Shown here: piece by piece, positions 54,751-64,000 of the stretch
How the letters are laid out: each line of letters starts with the position of its first letter
How positions within the stretch are numbered: position 1 is the first letter of the stretch
From: Mucilaginibacter_A sp050955045
GTDB lineage: Bacteria; Bacteroidota; Bacteroidia; Sphingobacteriales; Sphingobacteriaceae
Direction of reading: 5' to 3'
DNA length: 64,000 nt
Assembly: GCA_050955045.1 (NCBI GenBank)
Contig: JBPBQV010000030.1
Span: 248,001-312,000, forward strand
Notes under the pieces: generated by a model
Databases searched by the model: none
Told to the model about the DNA's origin: nothing
Seen by the model: the letters and a program-made list of their open reading frames with translations, nothing else
Made by a program: the position numbers and the translations under genes

Positions 54751-57700
54751 TCAAACCCTATAATAAAACCCAATAAGTTTCCGCAGTTGCTTTTGCAACA
54801 ATAGCGTAACTTCTCCCGGCTGCATTCGCCAGCTCCAATTTTTTTCGGTGGAAGCGGGCGTGTTCATTCTTGCTTTTTCATCAAAACCTAAAACGTCCTG
54901 CATCGGGATAATTACTGTTTTAGCTACCGAAGCATAAGCCAGTTTTATCAAAATCCAGTGCACATTTCCTTCTGTAACTTTGGTGCCCACATATTGCTTT
55001 AATTTTTTAATGCTTTGTTTATCAGCATCTTTTGTGAACCAGCCGGTAATGGTGTTGTTATCGTGCGTGCCGGTGTAAGCAAAGCTATTCTGCGGATAAT
55101 TATGCGGAATATGGATTGAGCCGGGCATATCATCGCCAAAAGCAAACTGCAAAACTTTCATGCCGGGCAATTTAAATTCATCGCGAAGATGGTAAACTGC
55201 ATCTGTAATTTCGCCCAGATCTTCAGCCACAAAAGGCAGTTTCACAAATTCTTTTTCCAGGATTTTGAAGAAATCGCTTCCCGGCCCGGTTTTCCATTCG
55301 CCGTTGATCGCTGTTTTTTCTGCTGCCGGAACTTCCCAGTAATCTGCAAAAGCACGGAAATGATCCAGCCGCAACATATCAAAAAGCTCCATATTTTTGC
55401 GGATGCGTTGCACCCACCAGGCGTAATTACTTGCTTTTAAAGCATCCCAACAGAAAACCGGCATTCCCCAAAGCTGCCCATCGGCATTAAAATAATCTGG
55501 CGGCACACCGGCCACACCAATCATATTGCTGTTTTTATCGAGTGAAAATAGTTCCGGCTGCGACCAAACATCCACCGAATCGTAACTAATGTAAAAAGGT
55601 AAATCGCCCAAAAGTTGGATGCTTCTTTTATGGCAAAAATTTTTTAAAGCTTTCCATTGCCTGAAAAATATAAATTGCAGCCATTTTTCTTTTTGTAGCA
55701 GGTTTTGGTTTTCTACGGAGAATTGTGCCAGCGTTTTTGCATCACGTTTTTTAAATTCCTCCGGCCAGCTAAACCAAGCTTTATTTTGGTAATGCTGTTT
55801 CAGCACGGTGTAAAGTGTAAAATCATTCAGCCAAAAATCTTGTTCTTCTGCAAAAACATCAAAATCCTTTTGCAATTCATCAAATTCACCAACACAAAAA
55901 TTTTCATAAGCCTGTTCAAAAAGTACATCTTTTACTTGTCTGGCTTCTTCAAAATTTACTTTGTTTGTTTGGAGCAGATGTAATTTTTTCAGTTCTTTTT
56001 TCTTTAGCAAACCATCTTTCGCCAGCAATTCCGGACTGATCAGCAGCGTATTGCCCGCAATACTGGAAACCGAACTGTAAGGCGAATAACTTTGCTCCGG
56101 TCCGGTTGGATTGAGCGGCAGCAACTGCCAGAACTGCTGTTTGCTTTTGTACAGAAACTTGGCAAACGCTTTTGCTTCCGGCCCTAAATCGCCAATGCCA
56201 AACGCAGAAGGTAGCGAAGTTAGGTGCATCAAAATTCCGGCGTTCCGATTAGATTGTTTTTGCTCCATTTTGAGAAAAGCGTGAGGTTGAGAACCAAACA
56301 ATTCGCTTATTTCAATTGCTTCGTTTTGAGCCGAACCGTTAGCATTATCCAGCAAGTTATTCCATTCTGCCGGTGCTTCTTTTGGCAATATAATTCTGGT
56401 ATGTTTCCAGTTAATTTGTTTGATATCAACGTTTTGTTCTTCGCAAATTTTAGCCAATCCTAAAGGTACAATCGTTATATACCAAATTTGATGAAGGTTT
56501 CGGGCGAAAGCAAAAATGTTTTCTTTATACTTTCCTTTAACAGTTAGTGGAGTATATTTTCCTTTTAAAAACACTTCCGGAGCAGCTTTTCTTTCCTTAA
56601 AAAGCTTATGGATCAGGTTTAGTTTGATGTCTGCATTATAACGCTTTTCCCATAATTGCTCTGGATTTAGAGCTTCTTTTCCTGTGATTTTTTCGAGAGA
56701 TTTTAAGCGTTTTTCATAATCAACCGGGCGGCGGTTATCCGGATCAACCATACTAAGATCCCAGTTTTCGCAACCCTGGTACACATCTGGTACGCCCGGA
56801 CAGGTAAATTTAAGCAGCACTTGCGACAATGAATTAACGATGCCAAAATCAACAACTTTTTGATGAAAGGTTTTAAAATCCTGCCAAAAATCCGATTCTT
56901 GATCTAAAATTCCATCGATAAAAACAGCAGTTGCCGTTTCATATTTTTCGTTTTCTGTTCCCCAACCCGAGTTTTGCTTGCCTTCGCGCAACGCTTTCAC
57001 TATATACTCCTGCAAACGGTTAGGGTAATTAGCCTCGTCTTCGCCCGGCATTGGATAAGTTCCAATCAGTGTTTCGTAAATAAAATACTCATCATTAGCA
57101 TCTGGTAAATTGTTGGTTTTAAGTGGATTATTTAATTGCTGCCAATTTTTTACAATTGCAAACCATTCTTCCGCCAAATCCGAAAGTGCATTCAATCTTG
57201 CCCGCGCACCTTCGCCGCGTTTGGTATCGTGCGTAGACGTTGCGTTGATGGAAAGCGGCCATTTTTCCTGTTTTTCCTGCATTTGCCGGTGGAAATCCGC
57301 TACAGAAATTCCAAAAGCATCCGGTGCATCGCCAACTTCGCTGTGTCCGATAAAACGATTATATGTGTACATCAGCGTATCTTCTACGCCTTTTGCCATT
57401 AGCGGACCGGTAAATTGCATCAAGCGCTGGTAAAAAAGCAAACCGCGCGTGTTGAAATCGTTTTTGTTTTTGGGCGAAGGATGCAGCAGCACTTTTTCCA
57501 GTACATCAATTGCCAGCTCCAGTTCCGGCTGGTATTTACGGATGCTTTTTAATACTTCTTTTATCAACTTAAAATTGGCATCATCCAGCGGAAATTCATT
57601 GCCATAAAAGCGATAAACCGGACAATCAATCAACAAAGCCGCAATTGCATTTTTCAGTTCATTTGTCTTTAGTTTTTTGAGTGATTTTGGATCGGCCAAA

Positions 57701-58971
57701 TTCAATTCTAAAAAATAATGATACAAATTATCCAGTTCGCCGCCCATGTATTCGTCCAAAATCAACGTCTTTTTTTCACGAATCTGTTCCTGCACCGGTT
57801 TTTGCTCGCCAGCCAATTGCTGATAAAACTGGTTGAAATCTTTTTTCACATTTTTATCCGTGAAAAGATTATTTACCAAAGCCAGAAAATCGTAACCGGA
57901 AGTACCTTCAATCGGCCAGTTTTGTGGTAGCGTTTCACCTGCTTCCAGAATTTTTTCTACCACGATATACGCTTCTTCGCCAACCATTTCCCGCAGCTGT
58001 TTCAGATATAAGGTTGGGTTGTACAAACCATCAATATGATCAATTCGCAATCCCTGGAAAACACCTTCTTTTACCAGTTCTTTTATTTTAAGATGATAAG
58101 TTTCAAAAACTTCCGGATTTTGTATGTTTAAGCAAATCAGTGTGTTAACCGTAAAAAAACGGCGAAAGTTGATCTTGCTGCTGGTTTCTTTGTAAGAACA
58201 TAAACGATAATGTTGTTCTTCGGCTAAACTCAAAAGTAACTCCGGGTTTTGGTTGATTTTTTGCAGATTGGCTTCAATTAAAACCTTTGCTTGAGCTTCT
58301 TTCAGGATAGAAGCCAGCTGTAATCTGATCTCGTTCCAGCGTAAAGCATACGATTTTGGTTCGTCCAGCATTTCCAGATCTTCCAATTGATTAACCAGTT
58401 GCCGGATCGTTTCTTCCGAATTTTCGTGTGGTAAAAGAAGCACCGAAGCGTAGGAGCGAGGCGTTAAAGGATAATTGGCATCAAAATAATTCAATACTAA
58501 GCGATCATCTTTAAAAGCTATTTTTAATTCGCCTTTTTTGATGGTTTCTTCTAGCGAATCGTCTAAAAATGGAACCATCAAACGGCCGCTAAAAAAATCA
58601 CTGCTAAAAGAAGTATCAAAAAAAGCTGCATAAACAGAGCGTAAACCCTTTTCTAAAACATCATTTAACCACGGATTTTTTGGATCGAAAGCCAGATGAT
58701 TTGGCACAATATCTTGCAGCCATTGCATTCCGGCTTCATTTAGTTTTTTGCTGAGGTGCTTTAATTGCTCTTCCGTACCAATTTCTGGATCGATTTGATG
58801 CGGATTCAAACCATCGTAACCGTGCGTACTTCCCGGTGTAGATTCAAAAATCGGCGAAGCGTAAATGGTGGAAACGCCCAACTTTTGCAGGTACGGAATA
58901 ACCTTTTCAAACGCTTCAAAATTAAAATCTTTATGAAACTGTAACCGGTAAGTTGATACAGGATTGCTCAT
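54751..58971 (-). CDS. treY-malQ: Fusion: maltooligosyltrehalose synthase (TreY) and 4-alpha-glucanotransferase (MalQ)
   Basis: 1406 residues. The N-terminal TreY part (about 1-890) opens with VSTYRLQFHKDFNFEAFEKV and has TPGSTHGYDGLNPHQIDPEI, LQDIVPNHLAF, GLRIDHIDGLYNP and INATSTHDTKRGE, and it isomerises the terminal alpha-1,4 bond of maltodextrin to alpha-1,1. The C-terminal MalQ part begins near Met902 (NAGILMHLTSLPSAFGIGDL; DNA 54751-56268), with MLRLDHFRAF (Asp1203), VAEDLGE (Glu1250) and THDNNT (Asp1304). Both halves look complete. The frame is open to 59064, but the ATG at 58971 forms an ATGA overlap with the treZ stop, so it is chosen. Last gene of the glgX-treZ-treY operon. Confidence 0.93.
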   Translation of the reverse strand: MSNPVSTYRLQFHKDFNFEAFEKVIPYLQKLGVSTIYASPIFESTPGSTHGYDGLNPHQIDPEIGTEEQLKHLSKKLNEAGMQWLQDIVPNHLAFDPKNPWLNDVLEKGLRSVYAAFFDTSFSSDFFSGRLMVPFLDDSLEETIKKGELKIAFKDDRLVLNYFDANYPLTPRSYASVLLLPHENSEETIRQLVNQLEDLEMLDEPKSYALRWNEIRLQLASILKEAQAKVLIEANLQKINQNPELLLSLAEEQHYRLCSYKETSSKINFRRFFTVNTLICLNIQNPEVFETYHLKIKELVKEGVFQGLRIDHIDGLYNPTLYLKQLREMVGEEAYIVVEKILEAGETLPQNWPIEGTSGYDFLALVNNLFTDKNVKKDFNQFYQQLAGEQKPVQEQIREKKTLILDEYMGGELDNLYHYFLELNLADPKSLKKLKTNELKNAIAALLIDCPVYRFYGNEFPLDDANFKLIKEVLKSIRKYQPELELAIDVLEKVLLHPSPKNKNDFNTRGLLFYQRLMQFTGPLMAKGVEDTLMYTYNRFIGHSEVGDAPDAFGISVADFHRQMQEKQEKWPLSINATSTHDTKRGEGARARLNALSDLAEEWFAIVKNWQQLNNPLKTNNLPDANDEYFIYETLIGTYPMPGEDEANYPNRLQEYIVKALREGKQNSGWGTENEKYETATAVFIDGILDQESDFWQDFKTFHQKVVDFGIVNSLSQVLLKFTCPGVPDVYQGCENWDLSMVDPDNRRPVDYEKRLKSLEKITGKEALNPEQLWEKRYNADIKLNLIHKLFKERKAAPEVFLKGKYTPLTVKGKYKENIFAFARNLHQIWYITIVPLGLAKICEEQNVDIKQINWKHTRIILPKEAPAEWNNLLDNANGSAQNEAIEISELFGSQPHAFLKMEQKQSNRNAGILMHLTSLPSAFGIGDLGPEAKAFAKFLYKSKQQFWQLLPLNPTGPEQSYSPYSSVSSIAGNTLLISPELLAKDGLLKKKELKKLHLLQTNKVNFEEARQVKDVLFEQAYENFCVGEFDELQKDFDVFAEEQDFWLNDFTLYTVLKQHYQNKAWFSWPEEFKKRDAKTLAQFSVENQNLLQKEKWLQFIFFRQWKALKNFCHKRSIQLLGDLPFYISYDSVDVWSQPELFSLDKNSNMIGVAGVPPDYFNADGQLWGMPVFCWDALKASNYAWWVQRIRKNMELFDMLRLDHFRAFADYWEVPAAEKTAINGEWKTGPGSDFFKILEKEFVKLPFVAEDLGEITDAVYHLRDEFKLPGMKVLQFAFGDDMPGSIHIPHNYPQNSFAYTGTHDNNTITGWFTKDADKQSIKKLKQYVGTKVTEGNVHWILIKLAYASVAKTVIIPMQDVLGFDEKARMNTPASTEKNWSWRMQPGEVTLLLQKQLRKLIGFYYRV

Positions 58972-60812
58972 GCTTGGTTGCTGTAAATGATGATGGATTG
59001 CGGTTGAATGGTAACCGGGTTGGAAGCGTTTGCCGTTTCCGGAGCGTCTGAATTTCCGTTCCATTTGGTATCCGCAGAAGCTAATTTTTTATGCCAAATC
59101 TCGTGATTATGAGGTAATCGCATTTGCTGTGGATTGGAAGAAAAGTTGAGTAAACAAAGCACCTGATTGTCCTGGTGCCAGCGGTGCAGCATTAAAGTTT
59201 GCGATTTTATATCAGAAGAAACTTCCAGATGTTGCCGGTTCAAATGTTGCAAAGCCGGAAGTTTTTTGCGCAAAGCGATCAGCTCTTTGTAAAACTGAAA
59301 CATCGTTTGATGCGGTTCCTGTTCCAATAATTCCCAAGCCAATTTTGAGTGCATAAAAGAAGCATCGTCCATCGGGTCAGGAGCTTCACCTTCAGCATGA
59401 AAAGCGGCAAATTCTTTCTTTCGGCCTTTGCGCACGGCTTCGGCCAGTTCTGGGTCGGTATGGCTCACGAAGTATAAAAACGGGTTGGTTTCGCCGTATT
59501 CTTCGCCCATAAAAAGCATCGGCAAAAATGGCGAAACCAGCACGGCTCCGGCCATCAATTTCTGCATTTCAAAGCTGAAAAGCTGGCTGCTGCGTTCGCC
59601 CAGCATTCTATTTCCAACCTGATCATGGTTTTGCGAGAAAACTACAAACTGTTCGCCGGCATTTTGTTCTGCTTTGCTGCCAAAAGTTTTTTTTCTGTAC
59701 GGAGAATACAAGCCATCGTAAACGTAAGCATCGCGGTACGCTTTTTCTAAGTGGATAATTCCTTCGAAATCACTGTAATAACTACTTTTTTCGCCGCCAG
59801 CTGTAACGCGTAATGCATGATGAAATTCGTCTATCCATTGCGCATCCATTCCAAAACCGTCTTTTTCCAGCGGATTGATAAAACGCGGATCGTTTAAATC
59901 CAGTTCTGCAATTAAATAATGTTTGCGGCCGGTTTCTGCGGAAAGCTGGTTGATGTATTGCCTGATTTCGCGCATAATATGCTTCGGACTAAAATCTTTG
60001 ATAGCATGAACGGCATCTATCCGAAGCGCATCAATATGAAAATCCCGGAACCACATTAGCACATTTTCGATGTAAAACTGACGGACTGCATCGCAATACT
60101 CGTCATCAAAATTAACCGCACTGCCCCAGGGTGTGTGGTATTTTTTGGTGAAATAAGAGCCAAACTCAGCAAAATAATTGCCTTCCGGTCCGAAGTGATT
60201 GTAAACTACATCCAGCACCACGGCGATGCTCTTTTTATGACATAAATTTACGAGTTGCTGCAACGCTTTTGCACCGCCGTAAGAGTTTTGAACAGTAAAT
60301 GGGAAAACGCCATCGTAACCCCAATTTCTCTCGCCGGGAAATTGCGCTACTGGCATAATTTCTATTGCTGTTATGCCAAGTTCTTTCAGGTAATCCAGCT
60401 TACTTTCCAAAGCAGCAAAAGTTCCTTCGGAGGTGAAAGTACCGACGTGGAGTTCATAAAAAATATAATCTGCTAACGGAAGATTTTCCCACTGCTGATC
60501 TGTCCAGTCAAACTGAAGATCAACTGTTTGCGACGGTCCATGAACGCTTTCCGGCTGCGAAAGTGATGCCGGATCGGGCAGTTCTTTTTCTCCGTTTAAA
60601 ATCAATCGATATAAATCTCCGAGTTTTAAAGCACTGGTTTCTAACTGCCAGTAGCCGTATAATGCTTCTTTTAAAGGATATTTTTCGTTAGTATCTGTTA
60701 GAAGTAATTCTACTGATTTGGCCAATGGTGCCCAAAGAATTATTTCTGCTTGTTGGTTAGCGTTAAAATTTACACCAATGGTTCGTTTTTTGGGGTTGAT
60801 TTGAACTAACAT
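58968..60812 (-). CDS. treZ: Malto-oligosyltrehalose trehalohydrolase
   Basis: 614 residues, normal for TreZ (GH13_10). An N-terminal early-set domain (AEIILWAPLAKSVELLL) precedes the barrel with DYIFYELHVGTFTSEGTFAA, VAQFPGERNWGYDGVFPF, ALRIDAVHAI (nucleophile Asp266), LIAELDLNDPRF (acid/base Glu303) and FSQNHDQVGNR (Asp397). It releases trehalose from maltooligosyltrehalose made by TreY. It overlaps the treY-malQ start by 4 bp, and the glgX stop is 9 bp upstream, so the three genes are one operon. Confidence 0.94.
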   Translation of the reverse strand: MLVQINPKKRTIGVNFNANQQAEIILWAPLAKSVELLLTDTNEKYPLKEALYGYWQLETSALKLGDLYRLILNGEKELPDPASLSQPESVHGPSQTVDLQFDWTDQQWENLPLADYIFYELHVGTFTSEGTFAALESKLDYLKELGITAIEIMPVAQFPGERNWGYDGVFPFTVQNSYGGAKALQQLVNLCHKKSIAVVLDVVYNHFGPEGNYFAEFGSYFTKKYHTPWGSAVNFDDEYCDAVRQFYIENVLMWFRDFHIDALRIDAVHAIKDFSPKHIMREIRQYINQLSAETGRKHYLIAELDLNDPRFINPLEKDGFGMDAQWIDEFHHALRVTAGGEKSSYYSDFEGIIHLEKAYRDAYVYDGLYSPYRKKTFGSKAEQNAGEQFVVFSQNHDQVGNRMLGERSSQLFSFEMQKLMAGAVLVSPFLPMLFMGEEYGETNPFLYFVSHTDPELAEAVRKGRKKEFAAFHAEGEAPDPMDDASFMHSKLAWELLEQEPHQTMFQFYKELIALRKKLPALQHLNRQHLEVSSDIKSQTLMLHRWHQDNQVLCLLNFSSNPQQMRLPHNHEIWHKKLASADTKWNGNSDAPETANASNPVTIQPQSIIIYSNQA

Positions 60813-60821
60813 AAATCAGTT

Positions 60822-62936
60822 TTAAGAATGTTTAAGGATAACCACAGAACGGCCCGCTACGTTAATCGTTTCTGCTGCTTTGAAAGAAATTCTGTGTTCC
60901 GAGATGCAATTTTCCCAAGTATCCAAAACTTTAACCCAGGTTTTACCAAATTTTTCGGGAGGAAGCACATAATCCAGCGGACCGTAGTGGGCGTTAAAAA
61001 TTACGTAGAAACTTTCATCCACAACTTTATTTCCTCGTTCATCCACACAATGTAATTCGTTTCCGTTTAGGTAAACGCCAAGTGATTTTGCAAAATCATG
61101 CGACCAATTTGCTTCCGACATTTCTTTTCCCTGAGGCAAAAACCAAGTAATATCGTTCAAGCCAACACCTTTAATAGCTTGCCCTTGAAACCATTTACGG
61201 CGACTGAAAGCAGGATGGCTATTGCGAAAGGAAATCAGTTTTTGAGTAAATTGCTGCAAATCTAAATCTGCATTCTCCCAGTTTAACCAGGAAACTTCAT
61301 TATCCTGGCAGTAGGCATTGTTGTTTCCGTTTTGCGTACGCCCGAATTCATCTCCGGCAACCAGCATCGGTACGCCTTGAGATAAAAATAAAGTGGTTAA
61401 CAAGTTTCGTTTTTGCTGGTTGCGAAGTGCAATTATTTCCGGATCGTCTGTTGGTCCTTCTACACTGCAATTCCAAGAACGATTGTGGTTTTCTCCATCC
61501 TGGTTGTTCTCTCCGTTGGCTTCATTGTGTTTCTCATCATAAGAAACCAAATCGTGCAGCGTAAAACCATCATGTGCCGTAATAAAATTGATGCTGGCAG
61601 TAGGCCGCCGCATATCATTCTGATATAAATCGGGACTGCCGGTTAAGCGTTCTGCAAATTCGCCCAGCATACTATCGGCACCACGCCAGTAATCGCGCAT
61701 ACAATCGCGGTATTTGCCATTCCATTCTGCCCAATCGGCCGGGAAATTACCAACCTGATAACCACCTTCGCCAATATCCCAGGGTTCTGCAATCAGTTTC
61801 ACCTGAGAAATAACCGGATCCTGGTAAATAATATCAAAAAAACCGCCCAGCATATCTACATCGTGCAGTTCGCGGGCCAGTGTGGCAGCCAAATCAAAAC
61901 GGAAACCATCTACGTGCATATCTAAAATCCAGTAGCGCAAGCTGTCCATAATTAGCCGAAGTACGTTTGGAAGATTGGCATTTAGCGTATTTCCGGTACC
62001 GGTATAATCTTTGTAATACTGGTTGCTTTCATCCATCAGGCGGTAGTAGGCTGAATTATCAATCCCTTTAAAAGATAAAGTTGGCCCGAGTTCATTACCT
62101 TCTGCAGTATGGTTGTAAACCACATCAATAATAACTTCCAGCCCTGCTTTATGCAGTGCTTTAACCATGTTTTTAAATTCAATCACCTGCTCGCCGTGTA
62201 TACCGCTGCTGGAATAGCGTGCATCAGGCGCAAAAAAGCCAATGGTGTTGTATCCCCAATAGTTGGATAAACCTTTTTTTAACAAATGCTCATCAACAAT
62301 AAAATGATGAATAGGCATTAACTCTACAGCAGTAATGCCTAAATCCTTTAAATATTTTATCGTTGCCGGATGTGCTAATGCTGCATAACGGCCTCTTATT
62401 TTTTTCGGAATTTCCGGATGCAGCATAGTAAAACCTTTTACATGAGTTTCGTAAATAATGGTTTTATGATAAGGAATATCAGGCGCTTTATCATCTTCCC
62501 AATCATAATTAGGATTAATTACCACACTTTTCGGAATGTGAGAGCTACTATCAGCATCATTGTAACTTAAATCTTTATCCGGACTATTTATATGGTATCC
62601 AAAAACAGATTCGTGCCATTTTACTGGTCCGGCAATAGATTTAGCATAAGGATCTATCAACACTTTGTTAGGATTGTAGCGATGTCCGTTTTTCGGATCG
62701 TATGGTCCGTAAACCCGGTATCCGTAAAGCTGTCCGTGCAAAATATTGGGCAGGTAAACATGCCAGATGTGGTGTGTGCGTTCTTTTATCTGTATTTTAG
62801 TTTCGTTGTTGTTATTATCAAACAAGCATAATTCTACACCGGTTGCGTTATTGGCAAACAAAGCAAAATTAACCCCTTTTCCATCCCAGGTTGCTCCTAA
62901 AGGATATGGGTTGCCCGGAAATTCAGTTATATCCAT
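60822..62936 (-). CDS. glgX: Glycogen debranching enzyme / isoamylase (GlgX/TreX)
   Basis: 704 residues. An N-terminal CBM48 domain (GNPYPLGATWDGKGVNFALF) is followed by a GH13_11 barrel with LIDPYAKSIAG, YETHVKGFTMLHPEIP, DVVYNHTAEGNELGPTLSF, VDGFRFDLAATLAR (Asp348), LIAEPWDIGEGGYQVGNFP (Glu384) and FITAHDGFTLHDLV. It cleaves alpha-1,6 branches of glycogen or limit dextrins and supplies linear maltodextrins to TreY and TreZ. First gene of the operon. The 282-bp gap upstream is shared with a divergent GH63-like gene. Confidence 0.94.
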   Translation of the reverse strand: MDITEFPGNPYPLGATWDGKGVNFALFANNATGVELCLFDNNNNETKIQIKERTHHIWHVYLPNILHGQLYGYRVYGPYDPKNGHRYNPNKVLIDPYAKSIAGPVKWHESVFGYHINSPDKDLSYNDADSSSHIPKSVVINPNYDWEDDKAPDIPYHKTIIYETHVKGFTMLHPEIPKKIRGRYAALAHPATIKYLKDLGITAVELMPIHHFIVDEHLLKKGLSNYWGYNTIGFFAPDARYSSSGIHGEQVIEFKNMVKALHKAGLEVIIDVVYNHTAEGNELGPTLSFKGIDNSAYYRLMDESNQYYKDYTGTGNTLNANLPNVLRLIMDSLRYWILDMHVDGFRFDLAATLARELHDVDMLGGFFDIIYQDPVISQVKLIAEPWDIGEGGYQVGNFPADWAEWNGKYRDCMRDYWRGADSMLGEFAERLTGSPDLYQNDMRRPTASINFITAHDGFTLHDLVSYDEKHNEANGENNQDGENHNRSWNCSVEGPTDDPEIIALRNQQKRNLLTTLFLSQGVPMLVAGDEFGRTQNGNNNAYCQDNEVSWLNWENADLDLQQFTQKLISFRNSHPAFSRRKWFQGQAIKGVGLNDITWFLPQGKEMSEANWSHDFAKSLGVYLNGNELHCVDERGNKVVDESFYVIFNAHYGPLDYVLPPEKFGKTWVKVLDTWENCISEHRISFKAAETINVAGRSVVILKHS

Positions 62937-63102
62937 GTCCGTATAAATAAATTTCCGTTTGCAAATGTTTTATCAGGAGAGGCTTTGCATGAAACTAAAT
63001 AAAGCATCATACGTATTTCACTTAATAAAAAAAGCAGCATAAAAACAGCATTTACAGCCAGAGATAAACGCATATTATGGTGCAGATAAACCAGATTATT
63101 TT

Positions 63103-63110
63103 AGATTTGC
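63103..63110 (+). promoter_or_regulatory. Possible Bacteroidota -7 promoter element
   Basis: TAGATTTG fits TAnnTTTG exactly and lies about 110 bp upstream of the GH63-like gene in the divergent glgX gap. The -33 part is not obvious. The rest of the gap (62937-63218) shows no other clear structure. Confidence 0.35.
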
Positions 63111-63218
63111 ACACTTTCTGCGCAGATGATACAACATTTTAATATTTGCCGAATTAACTTTTCTACTAACACAAATGCTATTTTTACCACAGTAAAATCA
63201 GCACAACAATAAAACTCC

Positions 63219-64000
63219 ATGATGTTTGATGATGATACAACCAATGCAGAACAGCTGCGCATACTTGAAAATGAAGCCAAAGAAATTCCGTTAGAAAAAT
63301 GGGGGCCATATTTGAGCGAACGCCAATGGGGAACCGTTAGAGAAGATTACAGTCAGAACGGCGATGCCTGGAACTATTTTCCGCATGATCATGCCCGGAG
63401 CCGTGTTTACCGTTGGGGAGAAGACGGGTTAGCCGGTATTTCTGATTATTACCAACAATTGTGCTTTGCCATAGCTTTATGGAACGGTAACGACAAGATT
63501 TTAAAAGAGCGCCTTTACGGTTTAACCAATTATCAGGGCAACCACGGCGAAGATGTAAAAGAACTGTATTACTACCTGGATAATGTGCCTACACATTATT
63601 ACATGAAGTATTTGTACAAATATCCGCAGCAGGCTTTCCCATATCAGGATTTGAACCGCACCAATGGCCAGCGTTCCAAGACAGAACAAGAATATGAGCT
63701 ACTGGATACTGGTGTTTTTGATAATGACAAATACTTTGATGTAGTAGTAGAATATGCTAAAAAGAATTCGGAAGATGTTCATATCCGTATAGAAATAACC
63801 AACCGCGGAGAGGAAGATGCGCCGATAACCGTATTGCCAACTTTGTGGTTTTACAACCGCTGGCAGTACGATAAATCTAAACCAAAACCCGTTATTGAGC
63901 ATGAAGAAGACGGCTCTGTACGCGCAACACATGTGCCTTTAGGAACGTATCATTTGTATTATGACGAGCCGGATTATACTTTGTTTACCGAAAACGAAAC
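63219..64000 (+). CDS. GH63-like glucosidase, 3'-truncated by window edge
   Basis: At least 260 residues, running off the right edge. Starts MMFDDDTTNAEQLRILENEA. It contains KWGPYLSERQWGTVREDYS, GDAWNYFPHDHARSRVYRWG, ISDYYQQLCFAIALWNG and YGLTNYQGNHGEDVKELYYY, which are hallmarks of the bacterial glucosidases related to eukaryotic mannosyl-oligosaccharide glucosidase (GH63, MGH1-like). The catalytic C-terminal barrel is outside the window. No signal peptide is evident, so it is probably cytoplasmic. Its place opposite the glgX-treZ-treY operon suggests a role in alpha-glucan or trehalose/glucosylglycerate-type metabolism; that link is inference. Confidence 0.82.
   Translation, partial: MMFDDDTTNAEQLRILENEAKEIPLEKWGPYLSERQWGTVREDYSQNGDAWNYFPHDHARSRVYRWGEDGLAGISDYYQQLCFAIALWNGNDKILKERLYGLTNYQGNHGEDVKELYYYLDNVPTHYYMKYLYKYPQQAFPYQDLNRTNGQRSKTEQEYELLDTGVFDNDKYFDVVVEYAKKNSEDVHIRIEITNRGEEDAPITVLPTLWFYNRWQYDKSKPKPVIEHEEDGSVRATHVPLGTYHLYYDEPDYTLFTENE

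Noticed and set aside
58972..59064. A longer N-terminus for the TreY-MalQ protein
   Set aside because: The extra 31 residues lie inside treZ, are His/Arg-rich and unlike TreY, and the ATG at 58971 forms a standard ATGA overlap with the treZ stop.
1..64000. tRNA, rRNA or riboswitch genes
   Set aside because: No cloverleaf-like or rRNA-like segment was seen in any gap, and gaps are dominated by AT-rich DNA and the palindromic element.

Overview
The window comes from a member of the Bacteroidota. Supporting signs are a T9SS type A sorting domain (gene at 28730) and a type B / CHU_C sorting domain (gene at 16048), Bacteroidota-style Wza/Wzc proteins, a rhamnogalacturonan-type glycosidase cluster, and the near absence of Shine-Dalgarno sequences. 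A Sphingobacteriaceae- or Cytophagales-like host is plausible, but I cannot name a genus. No rRNA, tRNA, CRISPR array or intact transposase gene was found.

Left block (1-11.0 kb, all + strand, tightly packed): the end of a polysaccharide utilisation cluster. It holds a GH2 enzyme (cut by the window edge), a GH105 unsaturated rhamnogalacturonyl hydrolase, a GH31 enzyme, L-rhamnose mutarotase (rhaM), a GH106 alpha-L-rhamnosidase, a GntR-type regulator with a sugar-binding-like sensor domain, and a DUF72 protein. Together they point to release and use of L-rhamnose from rhamnogalacturonan-like pectin. No SusC/SusD pair is visible; it may lie to the left.

Middle block (about 11-49 kb, mostly - strand): an AT-rich exopolysaccharide/capsule locus. 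It encodes Wza and Wzc, a Wzx flippase, a Wzy polymerase, seven glycosyltransferases (one WecG/TagA, four GT4, two GT2), three hexapeptide acyltransferases, an acyltransferase-3, an MBOAT/SGNH acylation pair, an SGNH hydrolase, a Wzt-like ABC ATPase without a visible permease, two paralogous beta-helix proteins, an NHL-repeat T9SS cargo protein and a clan GH-A lipoprotein. A broken second copy of the wecG-type gene lies at its right end. Genes are separated by unusually long AT-rich gaps. About ten of these gaps carry one copy (one gap carries two) of a nested-palindrome element of about 150 bp, with outer arms like AGAGCCTGTTTAAATTT and inner arms ATGCTTCTTTTAT / ATAAAAGAAGCAT. This family is the most striking non-coding signal in the window.

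Right block (49-64 kb, higher GC, mostly - strand): housekeeping and metabolic genes. First come an acidic low-complexity protein, an SDR oxidoreductase, a PhyH-type dioxygenase and a PAP2/sphingomyelin-synthase-like membrane protein. A YafV-like omega-amidase and a YbdL-like aminotransferase follow (a glutamine transaminase/omega-amidase pair), then a decayed antitoxin-like gene. Last is a trehalose/maltodextrin operon glgX(treX)-treZ-treY::malQ, in which TreY and MalQ are fused in one 1406-residue protein. A divergent GH63-like glucosidase runs off the right edge.
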